This document shows, piece by piece, positions 6,956 to 13,948 of a stretch of DNA of 14,753 nt. The translations under genes were made by a program, and so were the position numbers. Within the stretch, counting starts at the first letter, position 1. Each line of letters starts with the position of its first letter. This DNA comes from CAZTXD01 sp964617995 (GTDB lineage Bacteria > Actinomycetota > Acidimicrobiia > Spongiisociales > ZC4RG35), in contig CAZTXD010000091.1 in NCBI GenBank assembly GCA_964617995.1, forward strand, positions 1-14,753, in the 5' to 3' direction. The notes below the pieces were generated by a model. It searched no databases, was not told where the DNA came from, and saw only the letters and a list, made by a program, of their open reading frames with translations.

Positions 6956-9900
6956 TCAGCCGGAGACGGCCTCCACCAGCTTCAGCGACGGAGCCGGAGG
7001 GACGGGTCGGGACGCCCGCAACACCCAGAACCGCTCGCGCTGGGTCTCCCACTTGTCGAGGATCCCGGCTGCGCCCGGCGACCCGGTCGACTCGTAGTGG
7101 CGGGCTATCAGATCCCGCAGCTCGATCTCCTCGATCTCCACCAGCCGGCGCATCGCCGGGGACGTGTCGGCCACGAATCGGTTGAGGCAGACGTTGGGGT
7201 CCCACACATAGGCCACCCCGCCCGTCATTCCCGCCCCGAAGTTGCGCCCGACCTGACCGAGCACCACCGCCATCCCGCCCGTCATGTACTCACAGCCGTG
7301 ATCGGAGCAACCCTCCACCACCGCGGTGGCTCCCGAGTTGCGAACGGCGAAGCGCTGCCCCACCGAGCCGGCCAGGAAGGCCTCACCTCCTGTCGCACCG
7401 TACAGGACGGCGTTCCCGCCGGCGTGCGGCACGAACTCACCCGTCCGGCGGGGAGTCACCACGATCCGGCCCCCGCCCATTCCCTTGCCGACGTAGTCGT
7501 TGGCCGTTCCGTTGAGGCGGATACACACGCCCCGGGTCAGCCATGCCCCCAGGCTCTGGCCGGCGGTTCCGGAGAGCCGCACGTCGATCGTTCCGCTGGG
7601 GAGGCCCTCGTCGCCGTAACGGGCGGCGATCGCTCCGGAGATCCCCGCCCCCACCGTGCGGTCCACGTTCGAGATAGGAAATGACAGCTCCACCGGAGAG
7701 CCAGTCTCGATGGCTCCCATCGCCTCGTCCACGAGACGGCGGGAAAGGCGCGATATCGGCGGCCGGCGGAACCCGGGATGCTGGAGCCGGCCCTCGGCCC
7801 GTACCAGCAGGTCGGCGAGGCCGTGGGCCATGGGATGCTCGATCGGGACCAACAGGTCGGCCCTGCCGATGACCTCACTCAAGGTGCGGGCCCCCAGCGC
7901 GGCGAGATGGGTGCGGACCTCCTCGGCCAGCATCCGGAACATCACCACCACCTGTTCGGCGGCACCGGTGAACTTGGCCCTCAGATCCTCCCGCTGGGTG
8001 GCGATGCCCACCGGGCAGGTGTTGAGGTGGCACTGGCGGACCATCTTGCATCCCAGAGCCAGCAGCGGCAGGGTCCCGAAACCGAAACGGTCGGCGCCCA
8101 GCAGCGCCGCCACCACCACGTCGCGTCCCGTGCGGAGACCGCCGTCCGTCTCGAGGGCGATGGCGGAGCGGAGGCCGTTGGCGACCAGCACCTGATGGGC
8201 TTCGGCCAGGCCCAGCTCCCACGGCGATCCGGCGTGCTTTATCGACTCCAGCGGGGAGGCCCCCGTTCCGCCGTCGGCACCCGAGATGAGGATCCCGTCC
8301 GCCATCGCCTTGGCCACGCCGACGGCCACCGTCCCCACCCCCGGCTCCGACACCAGCTTCACCGACACACGGGCGGTGGGCTTGAAAGCCTTGAGGTCGT
8401 ATATGAGCTGTGCCAGGTCCTCGATCGAGTAGATGTCGTGGTGGGGGGGAGGGGAGATGAGACCCACCCCGGGCTCGGTGTGGCGAAGGCGGGCGATCTC
8501 ATCGGTGACCTTGTGGCCCGGGAGCTGGCCTCCTTCGCCCGGCTTGGAGCCCTGCGCCATCTTGATCTGGAGCTCCTCGGCCGATGCCAGATAGCCCGGC
8601 GTCACCCCGAACCTGCCGGATGCCACCTGCTTGATCGCCGAGTTCTTCGACGTTCCGAGCCGCTCGGGGGCCTCGCCGCCCTCACCGCAGTTGGACAACG
8701 CTCCCATCTGGTTCATCGCCTCGGCGAGAGCCTCGTGGGTCTCCGCCGACAACGCTCCGTGGCTCATGGCCGCCGTCACGAATCGACGCATGATCCTCTC
8801 GGCGGGCTCCACCTCGCTAAGCGGCACCGGCCGGCGCGAGGCGAATTCCAGCAGGTCGCGTAGCTGCACCGGCGGACGATCCTCGATCTTGTCGAGATAG
8901 GTCTGCCAGTCGTCCTTTTCTCCGGAGCGGACGGCCCGCTGCAGGGCAAGCACCATCCCCGGGCTGGTGACATGGTGGGTGCCTCCCCTTCGCTGCTTGT
9001 AGAAGCCACCGGGGAACTCCTCGCCCTCCGGATACAACGCGTGCAGGGTCAGCACGTTGCGGGCGAGGTCCGCCAGGCCCAGTCCCCCCGTTCGGCGGGG
9101 AGCGTTGCGGAAGGCGAGACCGGTCACCTCGGCGTCGAGGCCCACCACTTCGAACAGCTCCGAACCCCGGTAGGCCGACACGGTCGAGATCCCCATCTTC
9201 GACATGACCTTCAGCAGCCCCGACTGGAGAGCCGAGCGGTAGTTCTCTTGGGCGGCCACCGGGTCGACGGGGACGATCCCTTCCTCGGCCAAGGCCCGCA
9301 CCTGATCGATGGCGAGATAGGGGTTGATGGCCGACGCCCCGGCGGCGATGAGTATGGCCAGATCATGGGAGTCACGCGGTTCACCCGACACGACCACGAT
9401 GGAGGCCTGCATGCGGATCCCCGCCTCGATGAGGCGATGATGCACGGCACCCACCATCACCGTCATGGGGACGGGGGCATGTATCGCGTCCAGCTCCCGG
9501 TCGGACAGCACGATGATCGTTGCTCCGGCCCTGACCGCCTCCTCCGCCTCGTCGCACACCGCCGCCAGACGAGCCGCCATGCCGTCGGGTCCGGCGCCAA
9601 CCGGCCACAACGCCGGTATCCAGTGCGAGAAGAAGCTCGGGTCGCCGGAGAACACGATCGTCTCCAGCTCGGCGTCGGAGAGGATCGGCGATGACAGCTC
9701 GATCAGGTGGGCGTCGCCGGCGGTCTCGTCGAGGAGCGACCCTCGCGAGCCCAGATACGTCCGCAACGACATCACGAGCTGCTCGCGGATCGGGTCCATG
9801 GGGGGGTTGGTCACCTGAGCGAAGAGCTGGTGGCAATAGTGGGATGAGCGGCGAGGATGATCGGACATGGCGGCGAGAGCGGTGTCGCTACCCATCGAGC

Positions 9901-11422
9901 CGACCGGGGTCTTGCCTTCGGCCATCTCGGCGAGGATCATCCTCCGCTCCTCGGCCGTGTAGCCGAACGTCCGGCACAGGGCCGGGGCGTCGAATCGGTC
10001 GTCTGCCAGCGGGTCGAAGGGCTGCTGCACGTAGAGGGTCTCCGTGGAGATCCATTCCTCATAAGGCACCCGCCCGGCCAGCTCCGAGCGGATCTCCTCG
10101 CTGAATCGAACCCGGCCGGTGCGACGCTCGAACAGGAGCATCTCTCCGGGTCCGAGTTGCCCGGTGCGCTCGGCCCGGCTCTCCTCCTCGGGGCACACCC
10201 CCGCCTCCGAGGCCACCAGGACCACATCGGGGGTCACCGCCCACCGGGCGGGACGCAGGCCGTTTCGGTCGAGTCCAGCCAGCAGGTCGATACCGTCGGT
10301 GACGGCGATGGCGGCGGGGCCGTCCCAGGGCTCGGTCAGGAAGGCCTGGTACTCGTGGAAATAGCGCAACTCGGGCGTGAGGTCGGCCACGTTCTCCCAC
10401 GCCGCCGGTATCAGGATCTCCTTGACGTGGGACAACTCCCGTCCCGACCTGAGCAGCAACTCGAACATGTTGTCGAGGCTGCCCGAGTCCGATTGACCCG
10501 GCTGCAGGAAGGGCCCGACGTCGCCGATGCGGTCCCCCCACACGGTGGGGCGGCGTCCCGGCACCATGGCCGCGTTCTCCCGCGCCAGAGTCCAGGAACG
10601 ATTGGAGGAGATGGTGTTGATCTCCCCGTTGTGGGCCAGGGACCGGAAGGGTTGGGCGATGTGCCATGAGGGGAACGTGTTGGTGGAGTAGCGCTGGTGG
10701 AAGATGGCGAAGGCCGTCTCGAAGTCGGGATCGTCCAGGTCCCAGTAGAACGAGGCGATGTCGAGAGCGGCGAAGAGGCCCTTGTAGACCACCGTTCGCC
10801 CGGAGGCCGAAGCGACCGAGAAGCCGGGAGCGGGCCCCGCCCTCTCCACTCGCTTGCGGGCGAGGAACAGGGACCGCTCGAAGGCGTCGTCGTCGATGCC
10901 TTCGGGAGCGACCACTATTGCCTGCTCTATGAGCGGGAGACTGTCGAGAGCCCGCTTCGACAGGATGGACGGGTCTATCGGCACCTGGCGCCAGTAGATG
11001 AGGTCTCCTCCCTCACCGGCGACGGCCTCGGCCACCATCTCCCGGCGCCGCTCGGCGTCGTCGGGGGGAAGGAAGCACATGACGACACCGAGGGGACGAT
11101 CCGGGACGAGAGTGAGGCCGGCCGAGACGAGGTCGCGGCTCAACAGGCGGATCGGGACCTGGGTCATCAGACCCGCCCCGTCGCCGGTGCCGTCGGCGGC
11201 CTTCGCCCCCCTGTGGTCGAGATGCCGCAGGCAATCGACCGCCAGGCGCGTCATCCGGTGCGAGGCGGTGCCGTCCCGCGCCGCGATGAAGCCGACGCCG
11301 CAGGCGTCGTGCTCGAAGCGGGGGTCGTAGAGCGGGGTCGCGGTCGGCGTCAACTGATTCGGGCTCCGGGGTCGATGGGCGGGCCACCAGTCTAATCCCT
11401 CCCCGATCCCTCCAATTCGCAT
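6956..11422 (-). CDS. gltB: Glutamate synthase (GOGAT) large subunit
   Basis: Makes two glutamates from glutamine and 2-oxoglutarate, the second step of ammonium assimilation. About 1488 residues, the usual length. Cys41 in HDACGVGFIA should be the N-terminal nucleophile of the amidotransferase domain (about 41-440) after propeptide removal; HQRYSTNTFPSWHIAQPFR follows near 242. The central domain (about 465-750), FMN/synthase domain (about 800-1180, with LISPPPHHDIYSIEDLAQLI and SGADGGTGASP) and GXGXG beta-helix domain (about 1240-1410) come in order. Cys1125, Cys1131 and Cys1136 (C-x5-C-x4-C) fit the 3Fe-4S site. CHLNTCPVG resembles NADPH-type rather than ferredoxin-type enzymes. The start is uncertain: ATG 11422 has no ribosome site, whereas TTG 11353 has GGAG 10 bases upstream and gives Cys18. 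The small subunit gene gltD is not in the window. Confidence 0.96.
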   Translation of the reverse strand: MRIGGIGEGLDWWPAHRPRSPNQLTPTATPLYDPRFEHDACGVGFIAARDGTASHRMTRLAVDCLRHLDHRGAKAADGTGDGAGLMTQVPIRLLSRDLVSAGLTLVPDRPLGVVMCFLPPDDAERRREMVAEAVAGEGGDLIYWRQVPIDPSILSKRALDSLPLIEQAIVVAPEGIDDDAFERSLFLARKRVERAGPAPGFSVASASGRTVVYKGLFAALDIASFYWDLDDPDFETAFAIFHQRYSTNTFPSWHIAQPFRSLAHNGEINTISSNRSWTLARENAAMVPGRRPTVWGDRIGDVGPFLQPGQSDSGSLDNMFELLLRSGRELSHVKEILIPAAWENVADLTPELRYFHEYQAFLTEPWDGPAAIAVTDGIDLLAGLDRNGLRPARWAVTPDVVLVASEAGVCPEEESRAERTGQLGPGEMLLFERRTGRVRFSEEIRSELAGRVPYEEWISTETLYVQQPFDPLADDRFDAPALCRTFGYTAEERRMILAEMAEGKTPVGSMGSDTALAAMSDHPRRSSHYCHQLFAQVTNPPMDPIREQLVMSLRTYLGSRGSLLDETAGDAHLIELSSPILSDAELETIVFSGDPSFFSHWIPALWPVGAGPDGMAARLAAVCDEAEEAVRAGATIIVLSDRELDAIHAPVPMTVMVGAVHHRLIEAGIRMQASIVVVSGEPRDSHDLAILIAAGASAINPYLAIDQVRALAEEGIVPVDPVAAQENYRSALQSGLLKVMSKMGISTVSAYRGSELFEVVGLDAEVTGLAFRNAPRRTGGLGLADLARNVLTLHALYPEGEEFPGGFYKQRRGGTHHVTSPGMVLALQRAVRSGEKDDWQTYLDKIEDRPPVQLRDLLEFASRRPVPLSEVEPAERIMRRFVTAAMSHGALSAETHEALAEAMNQMGALSNCGEGGEAPERLGTSKNSAIKQVASGRFGVTPGYLASAEELQIKMAQGSKPGEGGQLPGHKVTDEIARLRHTEPGVGLISPPPHHDIYSIEDLAQLIYDLKAFKPTARVSVKLVSEPGVGTVAVGVAKAMADGILISGADGGTGASPLESIKHAGSPWELGLAEAHQVLVANGLRSAIALETDGGLRTGRDVVVAALLGADRFGFGTLPLLALGCKMVRQCHLNTCPVGIATQREDLRAKFTGAAEQVVVMFRMLAEEVRTHLAALGARTLSEVIGRADLLVPIEHPMAHGLADLLVRAEGRLQHPGFRRPPISRLSRRLVDEAMGAIETGSPVELSFPISNVDRTVGAGISGAIAARYGDEGLPSGTIDVRLSGTAGQSLGAWLTRGVCIRLNGTANDYVGKGMGGGRIVVTPRRTGEFVPHAGGNAVLYGATGGEAFLAGSVGQRFAVRNSGATAVVEGCSDHGCEYMTGGMAVVLGQVGRNFGAGMTGGVAYVWDPNVCLNRFVADTSPAMRRLVEIEEIELRDLIARHYESTGSPGAAGILDKWETQRERFWVLRASRPVPPAPSLKLVEAVSG
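11389..11415 (-). promoter_or_regulatory. Possible gltB promoter
   Basis: The minus strand has TAGACT (11394-11389), four of six matches to the -10 consensus, with TTGGAG (11415-11410) a short 15 bases upstream. A transcript from here would start near 11382. That is inside the reading frame if ATG 11422 were used but just upstream of TTG 11353 and its GGAG, so a real promoter here would favour the TTG start. Confidence 0.28.
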
Positions 11423-11461
11423 ATGCGCATATTCGGTTCCGGCCACGCCCGCCGTCTCCGC

Positions 11462-11467
11462 TACCTT
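11462..11467 (+). promoter_or_regulatory. Candidate -10 box for a leaderless transcript
   Basis: TACCTT ends six bases before the ATG at 11474, placing the expected transcription start at about the start codon. No ribosome site precedes that ATG. The box supports choosing 11474 over the in-frame ATG at 11423. Confidence 0.45.
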
Positions 11468-11473
11468 GGCCCC

Positions 11474-11923
11474 ATGCCGGTGATGATCATCGGAGCCGAC
11501 ACCGACCCGGGACGAGCGATCATGCGACGCTTCCTGGACCCGCAGCGGGAGGTGAGGGCCTTCGTCACCGATCCCGAGGAGGCCGATGCGCTGCGCCAAC
11601 ACGGCGTGAAGGTAGCCCTCGGCGATGTCTCCGACGACTCCCACATCGCCGGGGCATGCCTCAATTGCTTCTCCACCGTGCTGGTGGGCGCCGCCGCCGC
11701 CGACGGGCGGGAGCGTGCCTTCGCCTCCAGCGAAGAGGCTGTCATGGCGGGATGGGCCAGAGCGGCGGCCACGGCCGGAGTGACCCGGGTCATCTGGGTG
11801 ACAGAGACCGAGCCCCCTCCGGTGGGGGTGGCCGAGGTGGCGACGGTCGCACCCGGGTCGACCGACCTGGCAGAGGCCGTCTATCGCCTCGACGCCGCCC
11901 GTCAGATCCCCACGACCGACTGA
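11474..11923 (+). CDS. Short NAD(P)-binding Rossmann-fold protein (NmrA-like)
   Basis: 149 residues starting with a beta strand and glycine turn (VMIIGADTDPGR, G7 to G13) and then a helix, as in the dinucleotide-binding site of NmrA-like and atypical short-chain dehydrogenases. FVTDPEEADALRQHGVKVALGDVSD then follows the usual second strand and the 'value, position, D' element of this fold. Later, GVTRVIWVTE resembles the fourth strand. No YxxxK catalytic pair is visible and the protein is much shorter than the common 200-280 residues, so it may bind a nucleotide without being a dehydrogenase. Substrate is unknown. Start at 11474 is chosen because of the TACCTT box; the in-frame ATG at 11423 would add 17 unlikely residues. 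It diverges from gltB and converges on the M23 gene with 21 bases between stops. Confidence 0.72.
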   Translation: MPVMIIGADTDPGRAIMRRFLDPQREVRAFVTDPEEADALRQHGVKVALGDVSDDSHIAGACLNCFSTVLVGAAAADGRERAFASSEEAVMAGWARAAATAGVTRVIWVTETEPPPVGVAEVATVAPGSTDLAEAVYRLDAARQIPTTD

Positions 11924-11944
11924 CGGAGGAGCACCCTCGGGGCG

Positions 11945-12505
11945 CTACTCGGGACGAGGCTGACCCGCCTCGGGGAGGCGGAGAATCTCCAACGCCTCTT
12001 CATAAGCGGCGACGAGATAGGGGTAGGGGTCGATGGGACGTCCGTTGCGATGGAGCTCGAAGTGGGTATGGGCTGACGATCCCTCGGCGTTGCCCGAGTC
12101 CCCCACCCAGCCGATGAGCTGGCCGGCCTCCACCCACTGGCGCTCGAAGACCGCCACACCCAGAGACAGCGGAGCGGCCCCGTCGTCCGTGCCCGGGGTG
12201 TCGTTGTTGAGATGCATGTACCAGCTCTCCCAACCGTCACCGTGGTCGATCACCACATACCGCCCGGCGCTGCCCCGGTCTCGCACCATCACCACGACTC
12301 CGTCGGCGATGGCGTAAACGTCCGACATCTTGGGAGCCATCAGGTCGTTCCCCTGATGGCTGTGGCCATCGCGCGGCGCCCCCCAGCTATCGGTGAGCTC
12401 TGTGATGGTCGGATCCTGGGGGAAGACGACCGGGAAGGAGTCGTCGCCTGCTGCCCCCAGCGGGAAGGCGACAACGAGCGCGACGAGGACGAGTAGGTAC
12501 TTCAA
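11945..12505 (-). CDS. Secreted M23 (LytM-type) metallopeptidase
   Basis: 186 residues with a signal peptide (MKYLLVLVALVVAFPLGAAG) and then a single M23 domain; such enzymes cut peptide cross-links in cell-wall peptidoglycan or act as regulators of wall hydrolysis. Zinc ligands are His50 and Asp54 (HQGND, the HxxxD motif) and His148 of HTH; His146 and probably His98 (WYMHLN) are the other catalytic histidines. All expected residues are present, so the enzyme should be active. The stretch from His98 to His146 is longer than in LytM, with an acidic insert (NNDTPGTDDGAAP). There is no added SH3, LysM or coiled-coil part. The start is TTG with GGAG five bases upstream; the signal peptide begins exactly there. 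It stands alone, after a Crp-type site and a hairpin. Confidence 0.9.
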   Translation of the reverse strand: MKYLLVLVALVVAFPLGAAGDDSFPVVFPQDPTITELTDSWGAPRDGHSHQGNDLMAPKMSDVYAIADGVVVMVRDRGSAGRYVVIDHGDGWESWYMHLNNDTPGTDDGAAPLSLGVAVFERQWVEAGQLIGWVGDSGNAEGSSAHTHFELHRNGRPIDPYPYLVAAYEEALEILRLPEAGQPRPE

Positions 12506-12556
12506 GGGAACTCCAGGAGGGGGGTAGAGAACTAGGACCGTGGTCCCGGGTCGGGA

Positions 12557-12585
12557 ACCGTAACGCTATGTGAGAGGGCTCACAA
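12557..12585 (-). promoter_or_regulatory. Possible promoter for the M23 peptidase gene
   Basis: The minus strand has TTGTGA (12585-12580; four of six), a 17-base spacer and TACGGT (12562-12557; three of six). The -35 box lies inside the Crp-type palindrome, so the regulator would repress this promoter. A weaker alternative -10, TAGTTC at 12534-12529, would place the site about 54 bases upstream of the start, where activation is possible. Confidence 0.3.
12569..12584. promoter_or_regulatory. Crp/Fnr-type operator (TGTGA-N6-TCACA)
   Basis: TGTGAGAGGGCTCACA is a perfect palindrome of the Crp consensus half-sites TGTGA and TCACA with a 6-base centre, and the outer six bases on each side are complementary. 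This is the site recognised by cAMP receptor proteins in enterobacteria and by their actinobacterial relatives. It lies 64 bases upstream of the M23 start codon in a gene-free gap. The match is visible; binding is inferred. Confidence 0.6.
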
Positions 12586-12597
12586 ACCCGGAACACA

Positions 12598-12627
12598 GCG
12601 AGGCCGAGTCGGGGGACTCGGCCTCGC
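12598..12627. terminator. Perfect 13-bp hairpin, likely terminator of the DUF6941-LON unit
   Basis: The arms 12598-12610 and 12615-12627 are exact complements around a GGGG loop. No T-run follows on either strand, as is common for hairpin terminators in GC-rich actinobacteria. It lies 165 bases past the LON gene stop and before the promoter region of the M23 gene, so it probably isolates the two units. A structured end of a small RNA is the alternative. Confidence 0.55.
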
Positions 12628-12791
12628 AACGTGCCATCACGGCAGCCCACTCCCTGGCTACAGGATGGTGTCGTCGCTGTATCGGCTCTGCCGGACGCCA
12701 ACCTGAGCGTTTCCGGGAGGTCACCGAGAACCGGGAACCGACAACCGCCCACCGCCGTGACGCCTCATCGGCGAAAGGCCCGGTGTGGTGA
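12628..12791. other. Gene-free stretch between the LON gene and the hairpin
   Basis: About 164 bases without a credible gene; the open frames that cross it have no family similarity and overlap the LON gene. With 12506-12627 the gap is 286 bases, holding a leader, a Crp-type site and the hairpin. On the minus strand a short stretch around 12690-12715 (GGAAACGCTCAGG, then GTCC and CAGAG) recalls one strand of a glycine riboswitch core, but the matching 5' part is missing. It may be a 3' untranslated region or an undetected small RNA. Confidence 0.4.
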
Positions 12792-13412
12792 TCATCCGTT
12801 CCCCGGACCCAGCTGCTCGTGCAACAGCCGGGCACTGTCGACCAGCATCTCGCCACACAGCCGGAGCCTGCTGGCCGGTCCCCGGGCCGCCAGCAGGGAA
12901 AGAGCGTCGAGGGGTGTCACCGGCGTGAGAGCGGAGGCCTGGTAGCTGGCAGTCACCGGGTCGTCGGCCAGGTCGGCGGTGATCGAGGAGGTGTCGGCCC
13001 CCAGCTCACTCGCCAGTGCCAGCACCTTGCGCACACTCGCCTTGACATCCTCGACCAGGCCGGCGGGAACCTCCTCCTCGTCGTCGGGGAACGGGCGCAC
13101 CTCCGCCAGGGGATATGGCTGCTCTGCCAGCCACTGCTCCACCTCGATGCGGGACAGGGCGGCCACGATGATCTGCCTGTGATCGCTCTCCGGAAGCCGG
13201 CCCACGGAGGCGACCCGCACGGTCGTCCCGATGGCGAACCGCTCGTCGCCACCTCCCACCTCCGACCCCCTCTCGATCAAGACGGTTCCGAAGGTCCTGT
13301 CGCCGGCCAACACGTCGTCGAGGAGATGCTGGTAACGCGCCTCGAAGATGCGCAAGGGGATCGCCGTATACGGGAACACGACCGTTCCCAGGGGGAGCAT
13401 CGGTAGGCGCAT
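12792..13412 (-). CDS. Stand-alone LON substrate-binding domain protein
   Basis: 206 residues made of the N-terminal substrate-recognition domain of Lon proteases. The opening MRLPMLPLGTVVFPYTAIPLRIFEARY is the standard start of that domain. FGTVLIERGSEVGGGD, IGTTVRVASVGRLPESDHR and EVRPFPDDEEE follow in the usual order, and a helical C-terminal part ends in LLHEQLGPGNG. The ATPase and protease parts of Lon are absent, so it cannot degrade protein itself. Such single-domain proteins are common in actinobacteria, and their role is not established; adaptor or ligand binding are guesses. The ATG shares its A with the TGA of the DUF6941 gene (TGATG), so the two are translationally coupled and probably functionally linked. 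Confidence 0.92.
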   Translation of the reverse strand: MRLPMLPLGTVVFPYTAIPLRIFEARYQHLLDDVLAGDRTFGTVLIERGSEVGGGDERFAIGTTVRVASVGRLPESDHRQIIVAALSRIEVEQWLAEQPYPLAEVRPFPDDEEEVPAGLVEDVKASVRKVLALASELGADTSSITADLADDPVTASYQASALTPVTPLDALSLLAARGPASRLRLCGEMLVDSARLLHEQLGPGNG

Positions 13413-13861
13413 CAGCGATTCTCGCCGGTGTAGACGCGAACCAGGAAGCGCAACCGCTCCTTCACCTCGGCGTCGATCGAGATAACGAACGAGTAGGCGC
13501 CCTCGGCCCGGAAGATGACGTTCGTGAACGTGAGGGCGCGCACGATCGTGAGATCCTGACCCTCGGGGAGATGGTCGGGGCGCCTGACCGGCACCGGAGC
13601 GGTGAGAGAGCCCGGCAGCATCGACTTGCCGTCCTGATCCTGGAGCTCGACGTCGAGCTTCACCGATTCCCCGGGCCATCCCCACGGCACCCGCACCCGC
13701 AGCCCGATCCCCATGCTGGGATGCCGGGCGGGAAGGGACCGGACGGTCAGGACGTCCCAGCCGCCGCCGAGGACGAACAGCTTGCCACGGCTGGCCTGGA
13801 CAGCGTCGGCGAGAAACGCAACGTCCACCGAGGGTTCGAGCGTTCCGCCACCGAAATCCAT
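13412..13861 (-). CDS. DUF6941 family protein
   Basis: 149 residues that match the DUF6941 pattern: an early FLADAVQASRGKLFVLGGGW (16-35), a central beta-rich part with LRVRVPWGWPGESVKLDVEL, and a C-terminal GAYSFVISIDAEVKERLRFLV. Family members are small, soluble, mostly beta proteins of unknown function. No signal peptide, membrane segment or catalytic motif is visible. The ATG has a TAGGGT box eight bases upstream, and the purine stretch GAGGG between them could also serve as a ribosome site. It is first in a two-gene unit with the LON-domain gene and diverges from the inositol phosphate synthase gene with 87 bases between starts. Confidence 0.82.
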   Translation of the reverse strand: MDFGGGTLEPSVDVAFLADAVQASRGKLFVLGGGWDVLTVRSLPARHPSMGIGLRVRVPWGWPGESVKLDVELQDQDGKSMLPGSLTAPVPVRRPDHLPEGQDLTIVRALTFTNVIFRAEGAYSFVISIDAEVKERLRFLVRVYTGENR

Positions 13862-13869
13862 GGACCCTC

Positions 13870-13875
13870 ACCCTA
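13870..13875 (-). promoter_or_regulatory. Candidate -10 box for the DUF6941-LON transcript
   Basis: On the minus strand TAGGGT ends eight bases before the ATG at 13861, giving an expected start at or near the start codon (leaderless or nearly so). No clear -35 box is seen. Confidence 0.4.
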
Positions 13876-13916
13876 CCGACCGGACCGCCCGGTTCTCTCC
13901 CCCGCCTCTACTCCCG

Positions 13917-13941
13917 TATCGTTCGCGGGGACCCCAGGAGG
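13917..13941 (+). promoter_or_regulatory. Candidate -10 box and strong ribosome site of the inositol phosphate synthase gene
   Basis: TATCGT (13917-13922) is a plausible -10 box; a start near 13929 would leave a short leader with the perfect Shine-Dalgarno AGGAGG (13936-13941). That ribosome site is seven bases before TTG 13949 and decides the start of the gene. The -35 region is weak (TTCTCT at 13893-13898, spacer 18). Confidence 0.5.
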
Positions 13942-13948
13942 TATTGCA

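Noticed and set aside
5424..7097. 557-residue plus-strand frame covering the whole of sufB
   Set aside because: It is an antisense shadow produced by codon bias in a highly conserved gene; its sequence is rich in Asp, His, Val, Leu and Gly and matches no family.
11423..11643. Start of gltB at 11644 or of the Rossmann-fold protein at 11423
   Set aside because: The longest frames overlap each other on opposite strands. The extra residues have no similarity to GltB N-termini or to dinucleotide-binding proteins, and better starts exist further in. CATATG at 11420-11425 gives an ATG on both strands, which looks like coincidence.
11965..11981. CCGCCTC-GGG-GAGGCGG hairpin as terminator of the Rossmann-fold gene
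   Set aside because: The stem is real (7 bp) but lies inside the coding end of the M23 gene and has no T-run, so I could not separate it from coding sequence in GC-rich DNA.
12640..12760. Glycine riboswitch, SRP RNA or c-di-AMP riboswitch upstream of the M23 gene
   Set aside because: Only short fragments resemble such RNAs, the conserved partner strands are missing, and the hairpin and Crp site lie between this stretch and the M23 gene.
12570..12791. 73-residue plus-strand frame in the gap upstream of M23
   Set aside because: It has no similarity or ribosome site, and it contains the hairpin and part of the Crp-type palindrome, so it is unlikely to be a gene.
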